Source: Eubacterium sp. (GTDB lineage: Bacteria > Bacillota > Clostridia > Lachnospirales > Lachnospiraceae). From it: a stretch of DNA of 51,167 nt. The stretch's first letter is position 1; each line of letters opens with the position of its first letter. A model generated the notes under the pieces. That model was not told the origin of the DNA. It searched no databases and saw only the letters and a list, made by a program, of their open reading frames with translations. Positions 35,581-44,490 of this stretch are shown piece by piece. The DNA lies in the NCBI GenBank assembly GCA_022764165.1, contig JALERM010000168.1:1-51167 (forward strand), in the 5' to 3' direction. The position numbers were made by a program, and so were the translations under genes.

Positions 35581-36909
35581 ATGGATATCAAAGAGTTACA
35601 AAAAATCATACAGGAAAATGGTGTGGTTGGTGCCGGTGGTGCCGGTTTCCCTACTTATGTAAAGGTAGATGAACGTGCGAACACCATTTTGATGAACTGT
35701 GCAGAATGTGAGCCTTTGTTAAAATTACATAGACAGCTGTTGAAGGTATACGCGAAAGAGATTATGCAGACATTTCACATGATTGCCGAAACAGTTGGAG
35801 CAAAGGAAGCCATTATTGGTGTGAAAAAGTCCTACAAGGATACGGTAAATGCTTTGAATCAGCATCTGGGTGAATTTCCCGAGATGCGTCTGGCCCTTTT
35901 GGATGAGGTATATCCGATGGGTGATGAAATTGTATTGATTTATGAAGCAACCGGGCGTGTGGTAAGACCGGGAGGTCTTCCCATCGAAGAGGGTGTTGCA
36001 GTATTCAACGTAGAGACTGTTTACAATATTTATCGTGCAGTTAATCATAATCAGCCGGTAACGGATAAGCTGGTTTCTGTAGTGGCAGAAGTAGAACATC
36101 CGGTAACGGTTCGTGTCCCCATCGGAACACCTCTCTCTGAGGTAGTTGCCATGGCGGGCGATACAACAACAAAAGATGCAGTATACTTTGTGGGCGGCCC
36201 GATGATGGGAAATCTCGGAAACGGCAGCCAGCCCGTGACAAAGACGACAAATGCAGTACTGGTTCTTCCGCGCGATCACACGATTGTTCAGAAAAAAATC
36301 AGAAAATCATCCATTGACATGAAACGTGCAGCGTCAATCTGCTGTCAGTGCCGTACCTGTACCGATCTGTGTCCGAGAAATAATCTGGGACATCCGATCG
36401 ATCCGGCATTGTTTATGAGAGCGTCAGCAAATAAAGATTTTCAGGACATGAATCCTTATCTGAATGCAGCATTCTGCAGTTCCTGTGGAGTCTGTGAGAT
36501 GTTCTCCTGTCCTCAGAGTCTTGCTCCCCGTTCTCTTCTGGCAGACATGAAGGGCGGTCTGAGAAAAGCAGGCATCCGTCCTCCCCAGGGAGTACAGTCG
36601 GCTCCGGTGAAAGATTCCAGAAAGTACCGCAAGGTTCCGGAAGAAAGACTGATGGCCAGACTGGGACTTACCAGATATGATAAAGATGCTCCGCTGAATG
36701 ATAAGGTAGCAGATGTGAAGAAGGTTACCATCAATCTCAGTCAGCATATCGGAGCACCTGCACAGGCGATTGTCAATATAGGAGACAGGGTAACAGTCGG
36801 ACAGATGATCGCAAAACCTGCACAGGGTCTGAGTGTGGGAATCCACGCATCCATTACCGGTGTGGTTCTGGATGTCACAGATCGTGCAGTAGTAATTGAG
36901 GCAAAGTAG
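35581..36909 (+). CDS. pduS: Cobalamin reductase/electron-transfer flavoprotein PduS
   Basis: 442 aa from the ATG at 35581, with GGAG 7 nt upstream. It is RnfC-like: GVVGAGGAGFPTYVK near residue 15 (flavin/NADH site), a central domain, two [4Fe-4S] motifs CCQCRTCTDLCP and CSSCGVCEMFSCP (about residues 255-312), and a C-terminal SLBB-type region. It can pass electrons across or into the shell, with the Fe-S protein PduT as probable partner (next gene). In PDU systems it reduces cob(III)alamin for PduO. Confidence 0.92.
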   Translation: MDIKELQKIIQENGVVGAGGAGFPTYVKVDERANTILMNCAECEPLLKLHRQLLKVYAKEIMQTFHMIAETVGAKEAIIGVKKSYKDTVNALNQHLGEFPEMRLALLDEVYPMGDEIVLIYEATGRVVRPGGLPIEEGVAVFNVETVYNIYRAVNHNQPVTDKLVSVVAEVEHPVTVRVPIGTPLSEVVAMAGDTTTKDAVYFVGGPMMGNLGNGSQPVTKTTNAVLVLPRDHTIVQKKIRKSSIDMKRAASICCQCRTCTDLCPRNNLGHPIDPALFMRASANKDFQDMNPYLNAAFCSSCGVCEMFSCPQSLAPRSLLADMKGGLRKAGIRPPQGVQSAPVKDSRKYRKVPEERLMARLGLTRYDKDAPLNDKVADVKKVTINLSQHIGAPAQAIVNIGDRVTVGQMIAKPAQGLSVGIHASITGVVLDVTDRAVVIEAK

Positions 36910-36925
36910 AAAGGACGTGTACTGT

Positions 36926-37474
36926 ATGAGTAAAGCAATCGGTATGATTGAATTTAAAACCACGGCAACTGGTATCACGGCAGCAGATGCCATGGTAAAA
37001 ACTTCAGAAGTAGAGCTTATTGAGGCACAGACAGTATGTCCTGGAAAATATATTGCTATTATTTCTGGAGATCTGAGTGCCGTAAAAGCGGCAGTAGATG
37101 CAGCTTCCACTCAGTATGAAGATCAGCTGATCGATAATTTTGTGCTGGGTAATCCTCATGAATCTATTTTCCCGGCTCTTTACGGAGCAGCACAGATTGA
37201 AAAGGTCAGTGCACTGGGAATTTTGGAAACATATGACGCATCTTCTATTATTGTGGCAGCAGATGCTGCAGCGAAGACAGCAATTGTAGACTTGATCGAG
37301 GTGCGTGTAGCGAAAGGTATGTGCGGTAAATCTTTCATGCTCATTACCGGAGAAGTTTCCGCAGTTACAGCATCCATAGAGAAAGCAAAAGCTGTTGCAG
37401 GAGAAAGAGGTATGTATCTGGATTCTTCTGTTATTGCACATCCGGATGCAAAAGTAATTGAATCTATTTTGTAA
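36926..37474 (+). CDS. pduT: Tandem BMC-T shell protein PduT
   Basis: 182 aa from the ATG at 36926, with AAAGGA upstream. Two BMC domains (1-90 and 91-182) form a pseudohexameric trimer. Cys38 in the loop QTVCPGK is at the position that coordinates the pore [4Fe-4S] cluster in PduT, so redox function is likely kept. It sits directly after pduS, and the pair is thought to act as an electron conduit. Confidence 0.93.
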   Translation: MSKAIGMIEFKTTATGITAADAMVKTSEVELIEAQTVCPGKYIAIISGDLSAVKAAVDAASTQYEDQLIDNFVLGNPHESIFPALYGAAQIEKVSALGILETYDASSIIVAADAAAKTAIVDLIEVRVAKGMCGKSFMLITGEVSAVTASIEKAKAVAGERGMYLDSSVIAHPDAKVIESIL

Positions 37475-37481
37475 GAAAAGG

Positions 37482-37515
37482 GGACGGAGGAAGGCAGCTT
37501 TCTCCGTCCACGTTC
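37482..37515 (+). terminator. Hairpin between pduT and the DeoR gene, partial terminator
   Basis: GGACGGAG (37482-37489) pairs with CTCCGTCC (37502-37509), with additional GAAG/CTTT-type pairing inside. A T-rich stretch (CGTTTTTA) follows 6 nt later. It is positioned at the boundary between the shell/core half and the dehydratase half of the locus. Confidence 0.55.
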
Positions 37516-37570
37516 GTTTTTAGGGAGAATACTCCCACCCGACTGATTTCTAAGAAGGAGGACAAGTTGT

Positions 37571-38335
37571 ATGCTAGCATTGGAAAGAAGAAATCGGATT
37601 CTTGAGAAACTGCAGGAAGAAAAACGTGTGGTTGTCAGTGAATTAAGTCAGTTATACAACGTGTCAGAAGAAACCATCCGGAGAGATCTTGATAAACTGG
37701 AACACGAGGGTTATGCCATAAAAAGCTATGGGGGAGCGGTTATCAATGAAAACAACAGCATTGATATGCCCTTTAATGTTCGTAAAAATCGAAATGTATT
37801 GGGAAAACAGAAGATCGGTACGCTGGTTGCAAATCTGATTCATGACGGAGACTGTATTATGCTGGATGCCAGTACGACAGCGGTATTTATTGCAAAAGCG
37901 ATTAAAGATAAAGAACGTCTGACTGTAATTACGAATTCTATCGAAATCATGATAGAGTTGGCTGATGTGTCCGGCTGGAACATTATTTCCACTGGTGGAA
38001 TGATGAAGGAGGGTTATCTGGCGCTCCTGGGCACGAAAGCGGAAGATGGCATGCGTTCCTACTATGCGGATAAAGCTTTTGTATCCTGTAAGGCACTGGA
38101 TCGTACCAGAGGGATTATGGATTCCAATGAACTGTTTGCCCATGCAAAACAGGTGATGATGGAATCTGCCAAAGAAAGTATTCTGGCGGTCGATCACAGT
38201 AAATTTGACAATACAGCATTTGCCCGGGTAACCAATACACAGAATCTGTCAGCGGTGGTGACGGACATGAAGCCATCACAGGAATGGCTGGATTTTCTGG
38301 AATCCCGGAATATCAAATGCTATTATCCGGAATAG
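37571..38335 (+). CDS. DeoR-family transcriptional regulator
   Basis: 254 aa, with AAGGAGG upstream. The N-terminal HTH (RRNRILEKLQEEKRVVVSEL, then NVSEETIRRDLDKLEHEG) and the C-terminal DeoRC sensor domain (DASTTAVFIAKAI, then STGGMMKEG) are typical. DeoR regulators sense sugar phosphates, here plausibly fuculose- or rhamnulose-phosphate or DHAP. It is the best candidate to bind the phased repeats upstream of the aldolase (29482-29533). Confidence 0.9.
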   Translation: MLALERRNRILEKLQEEKRVVVSELSQLYNVSEETIRRDLDKLEHEGYAIKSYGGAVINENNSIDMPFNVRKNRNVLGKQKIGTLVANLIHDGDCIMLDASTTAVFIAKAIKDKERLTVITNSIEIMIELADVSGWNIISTGGMMKEGYLALLGTKAEDGMRSYYADKAFVSCKALDRTRGIMDSNELFAHAKQVMMESAKESILAVDHSKFDNTAFARVTNTQNLSAVVTDMKPSQEWLDFLESRNIKCYYPE

Positions 38336-38348
38336 AAAGGCGGAAGTT

Positions 38349-39500
38349 ATGGACAGTTTTGGAATAAAAACGCAGATTTATTTTGGAAGTGGGGCATTAT
38401 CCCGTCTGAAAGAAATTCCTTATCGTAAAGTTCTCATCATTACAGATCCTTTTGTGGTACAGAGTAAAATGATTGATCTGATCACAAAACCTCTCAGCGA
38501 GAGTGGGATTACTTATGAGGTGTTTTATGATGTTGTACCGGATGCACCACTGGATAAAATATCAAACGGTGTGAAGAAATTTCTGGAGTACAAACCCGAG
38601 GCGATTGTGGCAGTAGGCGGAGGGTCAGCCATTGACTCCTCAAAAGCCATCAGGGTATTTGCCCTGAAAATAGATCCTTATGGGGAAGTGGGATTGATTG
38701 CCATCCCGACCACCAGCGGAACCGGTTCGGAGGTAACGTCTTTTGCAGTTGTCAATGATACAACAGCTAAAGTGAAGTATCCTCTGGTCTCAGAACGGCT
38801 GACTGCTGAGGAAGCAATTCTGGATGCAGAGCTGGTAAAAAGTGTTCCCCCCGCAATCACTGCTGATACCGGTATGGATGTATTTACCCATGCACTGGAG
38901 GCTTATGTGAGCACCGCACACAATGAATTTTCTTCTGCTTTGGCAGAAAAAGCCATTGAGATCTGTGGTGTGTTTCTTTTAAGAGCTTACCTGGATGGCA
39001 GTGACATGCATGCAAGACAGAAAATGCATGTGGCTTCCTGTCTGGCAGGTCTTGCATTTAATTCGGCATCTCTGGGTATTACTCACAGTATGGCGCATCA
39101 GCTGGGCGCATTGTTCCATATTCCTCACGGAAGGGCCAATGCAATGCTGCTGCCGCATATTGTAGAATTTAATGCAAACATCAACAAGCATTCCAGAAGC
39201 CAGAAGGAATATCTGCCATCGGTGAAACGGTATGCGAATATTGCCCATATTCTGGGGCTCAGTAACTACAATGAAGTAATGAGTGTCCGTTCGCTGGTGA
39301 ACTGGATTCAGTTTATGCAGAAAGAGATGAATATTCCGCTGACGATTCAGGAAATCGGAACAATCACGCCGGATGCATATTTTGCAGCAGTGGATAAGAT
39401 GGCGGAGGCAGCTCTCGCAGATGCATGTACTCCAACAAATCCAAGAGTTCCAACGAAGGAAGATATTATAAAAATTTATACCAAATTATGGTCATTCTGA
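38349..39500 (+). CDS. pduQ: Iron-containing alcohol dehydrogenase, propanol dehydrogenase PduQ
   Basis: 383 aa group III ADH. The NAD site is AVGGGSAIDSSKAI. The metal ligands are in DTGMDVFTHALEAY, SMAHQLGALFHIPHG and the following histidine region. It reduces propanal to 1-propanol and regenerates NAD inside the shell. The N-terminus DSFGIKTQIYFGSGAL is as in PduQ. It starts 13 bp after the DeoR gene and leads into pduC. Confidence 0.9.
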   Translation: MDSFGIKTQIYFGSGALSRLKEIPYRKVLIITDPFVVQSKMIDLITKPLSESGITYEVFYDVVPDAPLDKISNGVKKFLEYKPEAIVAVGGGSAIDSSKAIRVFALKIDPYGEVGLIAIPTTSGTGSEVTSFAVVNDTTAKVKYPLVSERLTAEEAILDAELVKSVPPAITADTGMDVFTHALEAYVSTAHNEFSSALAEKAIEICGVFLLRAYLDGSDMHARQKMHVASCLAGLAFNSASLGITHSMAHQLGALFHIPHGRANAMLLPHIVEFNANINKHSRSQKEYLPSVKRYANIAHILGLSNYNEVMSVRSLVNWIQFMQKEMNIPLTIQEIGTITPDAYFAAVDKMAEAALADACTPTNPRVPTKEDIIKIYTKLWSF

Positions 39501-39524
39501 TATGGCCCGAAGAGGTTAGTGATT

Positions 39525-41186
39525 ATGAAATCAAAAAGAATTGAAGTACTGGACAATCGTCCGGTAAATAAAGATGGTTTCATTGATGAATGGCCGGAGA
39601 TGGGATTTGTGGCAATGAAAAGCCCCTATGATCCCAAGCCATCCATCAAAATAGAAAATGGAATAATCACGGAACTGGATGGAAAGAAACGGGAAGACTT
39701 TGATTTCCTTGATCAGTTTATCGCAGATTATTCCATTCGTATTGACAGAGCAGAGGAATCCATGAAGATCTCTTCTCTGGAAATTGCCAGAAAAATTGTG
39801 GATATCCACGTTTCCAGAAAAGAAATTCTGGAAATCGTTTCGGGAATCACACCGGCAAAGATGGCAGAAGTGATCAATGAGCTGAATGTGGTGGAAATGA
39901 TGATGGGTATGCAGAAAATGCGTGCCCGCAAGGTGCCGGGAAATCAGGCCCATATCACCAATCTGAAGGATGATCCGGTGCAGATTGCCGCAGACGCTGC
40001 GGAAGGAGCACTCCGGGGATTCAGTGAAGAAGAAACCACCACTGGTGTGGCAAGATATGCTCCGTTTAATGCGATTGCTCTTCTCATTGGTTCACAGGTT
40101 GGACGAAGAGGTGTCCTGACCCAGTGTGCAGTAGAAGAGGCCATTGAGCTGGAACTTGGTATCCGCGGTTTGACCACCTATGCGGAGACACTTTCCGTTT
40201 ATGGAACTGAGAAAGTATTTATCGACGGTGATGATACTCCCTATTCCAAAGCATTTTTGAACTCTGCATATGCGTCCAGAGGTCTGAAAGTAAGATTCAC
40301 CTCCGGTTCCGGTTCAGAAGTACTGATGGGAAGCAGTGAGAAAAAATCCATGCTGTATCTGGAGTGCCGCTGTCTGTTTGTAACGAAAGGTGCGGGAAGT
40401 CAGGGTATTCAGAACGGTTCCGTAAGCTGTGTCGGTGTAGCTGCCGGCGTACCGGCAGGAGTGCGAGAAATCATCGGTGAAAACCTGGTGGCAGCGCTTC
40501 TGGGACTGGAATGTGCATCATCAAATGACCAGAGCTTCTCTCATTCTGATATGCGTCGTACAGCAAGAACCATGCTGCAGTTTATGCCGGGCACAGATTT
40601 CATTTTCTCCGGTTATGCAGGCGAGCCAAACTATGACAATATGTTTGCCGGTTCCAACTTTGATGCAGAAGATTTTGATGATTATAATGTTCTGCAGAGA
40701 GATATGCAGGTGGACGGTGGCCTTCGCCCGGTAACGGAGGAAGAAGTAATCCGTGTTCGCCGTGAGGCCGGAAAAGCTGTACAGGCTGTTTTCCGTTATC
40801 TGGGACTGACAGAAGTTACAGATGAACAGGTGGAAGCAGTAACCTATGCCCATGGCAGCAAGGATACACTGAATCGTGATGTGGCATCGGATCTGATGGC
40901 TGCTGATGATCTGATGAAGAGAAAAGTAACCGGTGTTGATGTGGTGAAGGCTCTGGCAGAAAGCGGCTTTGAAGAACTGGCGGAAAGTATTCTGAACATG
41001 CTGAAGCAGAGAGTCATCGGTGATTATATGCATACAGCGGCAATCCTGGACGAAAACTTCCAGGTAATGTCAGGGGTAAATACACCGAATGACTATATGG
41101 GACCGGGTACCGGATATCGGGTAGACGGAAAACGCTGGGAGGAGATCAAGGCGATTCCTCACCGGATCAATGTAAATGAATTTTAA
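39525..41186 (+). CDS. pduC: B12-dependent propanediol dehydratase, large subunit
   Basis: 553 aa from the ATG at 39525; a GTG at 39519 is in frame. It is nearly full length compared with known PduC (554 aa). Recognisable stretches are LDNRPVNKDGFIDEWPEMGF at the N-terminus, FGRR-like QVGRRGVLTQCAVEEAIELE and the active-site barrel stretch RFTSGSGSEVLMG, then MYLECRC-like LYLECRC. With PduD and PduE and adenosylcobalamin it converts 1,2-propanediol to propanal (glycerol to 3-hydroxypropanal in relatives). Confidence 0.97.
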   Translation: MKSKRIEVLDNRPVNKDGFIDEWPEMGFVAMKSPYDPKPSIKIENGIITELDGKKREDFDFLDQFIADYSIRIDRAEESMKISSLEIARKIVDIHVSRKEILEIVSGITPAKMAEVINELNVVEMMMGMQKMRARKVPGNQAHITNLKDDPVQIAADAAEGALRGFSEEETTTGVARYAPFNAIALLIGSQVGRRGVLTQCAVEEAIELELGIRGLTTYAETLSVYGTEKVFIDGDDTPYSKAFLNSAYASRGLKVRFTSGSGSEVLMGSSEKKSMLYLECRCLFVTKGAGSQGIQNGSVSCVGVAAGVPAGVREIIGENLVAALLGLECASSNDQSFSHSDMRRTARTMLQFMPGTDFIFSGYAGEPNYDNMFAGSNFDAEDFDDYNVLQRDMQVDGGLRPVTEEEVIRVRREAGKAVQAVFRYLGLTEVTDEQVEAVTYAHGSKDTLNRDVASDLMAADDLMKRKVTGVDVVKALAESGFEELAESILNMLKQRVIGDYMHTAAILDENFQVMSGVNTPNDYMGPGTGYRVDGKRWEEIKAIPHRINVNEF

Positions 41187-41200
41187 GGAGGGCTGCCAGG

Positions 41201-41896
41201 ATGCAAGTGAATGAACAATTAGTCCAGGCGATTACCAAAGAGGTACTGAAGCAGCTTCAGAACCGGCAGTCCGGACAAAATACGGAGAAAAAATCAGGCT
41301 GCAGTCAGCCGTCTTCAACAGAAAGTCTGCAGGGAAAAACAAGAATGCGCCCCAAACATTCCTATGAAGGATATGTGCAGGCTCAGAAAGGAACCAACCC
41401 GAAAGAAATTGTGATCGGTGTAGGAGCTGCATTTCAGACAGAAATCACCAAAACAATTTCTGGAATTCCGCTGGATCAGGTACTGAAAAATGTCCGTGCA
41501 GGAATTGAGGAAGAGGGTATGGTTTCCCGCGTGGTGAAGGTACTGGATACTTCGGATGTTGCCTTTATGGCATTGGAATCGGCAAAATTATCCGGTTCCG
41601 GCATCGGTATCGGAATTCAGTCCAAGGGAACTACCGTAATTCACCAGAAAGATCTTTATCCGCTGACGAATCTGGAACTGTTTCCACAGGCTCCGCTGAT
41701 TACTCTGGATATGTACCGGAAAATCGGGCGGAATGCGGCCAAATATGTCAAAGGGGAAAAAGTAACGCCTATTGAATCTTTCAATGATCCGATGGTACGT
41801 GCAAAGTACCAGATCAAGGCGGCATTGATGCATATTATAGAGACAGAACAGCTGGATCCGGAGAAAAAAATGATTGAATGGGAGGAAAGGAAATGA
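41201..41896 (+). CDS. pduD: Propanediol dehydratase, medium subunit
   Basis: 231 aa, with AAGGAGG upstream. Residues 1-20 (QVNEQLVQAITKEVLKQLQ) are the encapsulation helix known for PduD, followed by a polar linker (20-60). The conserved body begins near EIVIGVGAAFQTEITKTI and contains SGSGIGIGIQSKGTTVIHQ, the B12-contacting region. It overlaps pduE by 4 bp. Confidence 0.96.
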   Translation: MQVNEQLVQAITKEVLKQLQNRQSGQNTEKKSGCSQPSSTESLQGKTRMRPKHSYEGYVQAQKGTNPKEIVIGVGAAFQTEITKTISGIPLDQVLKNVRAGIEEEGMVSRVVKVLDTSDVAFMALESAKLSGSGIGIGIQSKGTTVIHQKDLYPLTNLELFPQAPLITLDMYRKIGRNAAKYVKGEKVTPIESFNDPMVRAKYQIKAALMHIIETEQLDPEKKMIEWEERK

Positions 41897-42291
41897 GCAA
41901 TTATCCATTAGGAAAAAATGAAGCGGATTCCATTACTTCCAAGACAGGAAAAAAACTCTCTCAGATTACACTGGAAGAAGTAAAAAAAGGTAATGTACAG
42001 GCGGATGATATCAAGATTTCTCAGGAAATGCTGCATCGTCAGGGTCAGGTTGCAAAAGAAGCAGACAACCCGGCGATGGAAGCAAATTTCCAGAGGGCAG
42101 CAGAACTGGTAAATGTACCTGATGATGTTATCCTGAATATGTACAATAAGCTTCGGCCGAACCGATCCACAAAACTGGAGCTGGCTCTCATGGCCCAGGA
42201 GCTTCTGGAGGTTTATCACGCTCCCCATTGTGCAAAACTGGTGCTGGAAGCAGCAGCTATTTATGAGAAGCGGGGAATTTTGCTGAAATGA
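41893..42291 (+). CDS. pduE: Propanediol dehydratase, small subunit
   Basis: 132 aa from the ATG at 41893, inside the end of pduD (ATGA). The ribosome site GGAGG lies upstream, within pduD. Characteristic stretches are NYPLGKNEADSITSKTGKKL and RPNRSTKLELALMAQELLE. It is shorter than enterobacterial PduE (about 170 aa) because the N-terminal extension is absent. It completes the alpha2-beta2-gamma2 dehydratase. Confidence 0.95.
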   Translation: MSNYPLGKNEADSITSKTGKKLSQITLEEVKKGNVQADDIKISQEMLHRQGQVAKEADNPAMEANFQRAAELVNVPDDVILNMYNKLRPNRSTKLELALMAQELLEVYHAPHCAKLVLEAAAIYEKRGILLK

Positions 42292-42301
42292 GGTAAAAAA
42301 G

Positions 42302-44125
42302 TTGAAGCTGGTTGCAGGAGTTGATATCGGAAATTCTACAACTGAAGTATGTATCGGAGGTATGGAAGAAAATGGAACCTTTCAGTTCCTTTCCTCCGCT
42401 TCCCGGATGACAACCGGAACAAAGGGAACTATTCCCAATGTGATGGGTGTGAAGGCGGCTCTGCTGGAAGCAATGGAAAAAGCAGGTCTTCCGTTGTCTG
42501 CTCTGGATGAAATCCGGCTGAATGAGGCGGCACCGGTAATCGGTGATACTGCCATGGAGACGATCACCGAGACGGTGATCACAGAATCTTCTATGATTGG
42601 CCATAACCCGTCCACACCGGCGGGGGCAGGACAGGCAGCAGGAGAATTGATTTTCCTGGAACATCTTTCTCGTGCAGATAATAAAAAATCTTACCTGGTG
42701 GCGGCTTCTGCCAGACATTCTTATGAAGAAGTAGCGGCAGAGCTGAATCGGTATATGCCCGTGAAACATATTTGCGGCGTTATACTCCAGGCAGATGAGG
42801 CTGTGCTGGTGGAAAATCGTCTTGACAGAAAGGTGCCCATTGTGGATGAGGTTCGCCACATCGACAAGGTGCCGGAGGGCAAGACGGCGGCAATAGAAGT
42901 TGCCCTGCCGGGAACAACCGTCAGGATGTTGTCAAATCCCTATGGAATTGCCACACTTCTCAAGTTGTCTCCGGAAGAGACCAGAATGATTACGCCAATT
43001 GCCAAAAGTCTGATCGGTAAAAGAAGTGCTGTGGTTATCCGGACACCTCATGGAAATATCTATGAACAGATTCTTCCGGCAGGAAGTATTCAAATGGAAG
43101 GAAGCATCGACCGGACGGTCGCAGTGGATGCAGGAGCAGAAAGCATTATGGAAGCTCTGCAGGAAGCAGGAGACATCCGGGATATCCGGGGAGAAGCAGA
43201 TACCAATGTGGGTAATATGCTTTCCGGTATCAAAAAAGATATGGCAAAAGTATCCGGAGAAAATGAAAACAGTATCCGAATCACCGATATTCTGGCGGTG
43301 GATACGATGGCTCCGGTGAAAATAGCAGGTTCTCTGGCGGGAGAGACTTGTATGGAAAAAGCAGTAGGTATTGCCGCTATGGTGAAAACCCGTCATCTTC
43401 CCATGCGGCAGATTGCTCAGAAACTGGAACAGGAACTTAAAGTAAAGGCAACAGTGGCAGGTGTGGAAGCGGTGATGGCATCTCTTGGAGCACTTACCAC
43501 ACCGGGAACACAACTTCCGCTGGCGATTCTTGATATGGGAGGCGGTTCCACGGATGCGGCAGTGTTACATCCGGATGGAACAGTGGAGACTACCCATCAG
43601 GCAGGTGCAGGGGAACTGGTGTCCATGCTGATTCAGACAGAACTGGGACTTCGAAGCCGTGTGACAGCAGAACAGATCAAGAAATATCCACTGGCGAAGG
43701 TGGAAAGCCTGTTCCATATGCGGCTGGAAAATGGAGCCATGGAGTTTTTCCAGGATTCCATTGATCCCCGGTATTATGGGCATGTAGTGCTTCTGACACC
43801 GGGAGAACTTCTCAAAGTGGAAGAAGATATTCCGATGGAGAAGATTCTTCAGGTGAGAAAAGAAGCCAAGAAGAAAGTATTTGTAACGAACGCAATCAGA
43901 GCATTGCGCCGTGTAGCACCGGATCACAATCTGAAAAACATCCCCAATGTGGTTCTGGTGGGAGGCTCTGCGGAAGACTTTGAAATTCCGGAGATGCTGA
44001 TGGAGGCATTGGCAGAGTATGGCATTGTCTGTGGACGCGGAAATATCCGGGGAGAAGAAGGGCCGAGAAATGCAGTGGCAACCGGATTGCTGCTGTCTTA
44101 TCTGGGAATTGCGGCCGGCAGGTGA
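42302..44125 (+). CDS. pduG: Diol dehydratase reactivase, large subunit
   Basis: 607 aa with a TTG start, GAGG 8 nt upstream. The actin-like ATPase fold shows VAGVDIGNSTTEVCIG at the N-terminus, LAILDMGGGSTDAAVL at about residue 405 and GNIRGEEGPRNAVATGL at the C-terminus, as in PduG/DdrA. It exchanges damaged cobalamin out of the inactivated dehydratase using ATP. Length matches the family (about 610). Confidence 0.95.
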   Translation: MKLVAGVDIGNSTTEVCIGGMEENGTFQFLSSASRMTTGTKGTIPNVMGVKAALLEAMEKAGLPLSALDEIRLNEAAPVIGDTAMETITETVITESSMIGHNPSTPAGAGQAAGELIFLEHLSRADNKKSYLVAASARHSYEEVAAELNRYMPVKHICGVILQADEAVLVENRLDRKVPIVDEVRHIDKVPEGKTAAIEVALPGTTVRMLSNPYGIATLLKLSPEETRMITPIAKSLIGKRSAVVIRTPHGNIYEQILPAGSIQMEGSIDRTVAVDAGAESIMEALQEAGDIRDIRGEADTNVGNMLSGIKKDMAKVSGENENSIRITDILAVDTMAPVKIAGSLAGETCMEKAVGIAAMVKTRHLPMRQIAQKLEQELKVKATVAGVEAVMASLGALTTPGTQLPLAILDMGGGSTDAAVLHPDGTVETTHQAGAGELVSMLIQTELGLRSRVTAEQIKKYPLAKVESLFHMRLENGAMEFFQDSIDPRYYGHVVLLTPGELLKVEEDIPMEKILQVRKEAKKKVFVTNAIRALRRVAPDHNLKNIPNVVLVGGSAEDFEIPEMLMEALAEYGIVCGRGNIRGEEGPRNAVATGLLLSYLGIAAGR

Positions 44126-44139
44126 CGGGAGGGAAGCAA

Positions 44140-44490
44140 ATGGTAGTAAATAAACCATCGATTTTAATCTATGTCAGCCAGCCGGATCCGGATTATCTGC
44201 GTGAAGTATGCGCAGGAATCGAAGAAGAAGGTGTACTGTATCAGGTGATACCGGCAGAAGGGCAGTTGGATGAACTGGCTTATGCAGCCGCTAATGCATC
44301 CATGCTTGGTTCCGGAATCGGTATGGTCGGAAGGAGAGCGGCCATGCAGATGCGTCAGCTGTCTATGGGACACAATGTATTTGAACTGCATGCACCCCAT
44401 TTCTGGCAGTGCCGTAACCTTGGCGCCAACAGTGCAAGAGCTATCAAAAAAATGCCATTCAAAACAATGTTCGGAGATGAACAGGTATGA
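44140..44490 (+). CDS. pduH: Diol dehydratase reactivase, small subunit
   Basis: 116 aa from the ATG at 44140, with GGGAGG 7 nt upstream; a GTG at 44122 that overlaps the pduG stop is in frame but less likely. PduH-like features are PSILIYVSQPDPDYLREVCAGIEEEG, quoted in part as SILIYVSQPDPDYLRE, and GSGIGMVGRRAAMQMRQL. It is related to the medium dehydratase subunit and partners PduG. It overlaps pduO by ATGA. Confidence 0.93.
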   Translation: MVVNKPSILIYVSQPDPDYLREVCAGIEEEGVLYQVIPAEGQLDELAYAAANASMLGSGIGMVGRRAAMQMRQLSMGHNVFELHAPHFWQCRNLGANSARAIKKMPFKTMFGDEQV

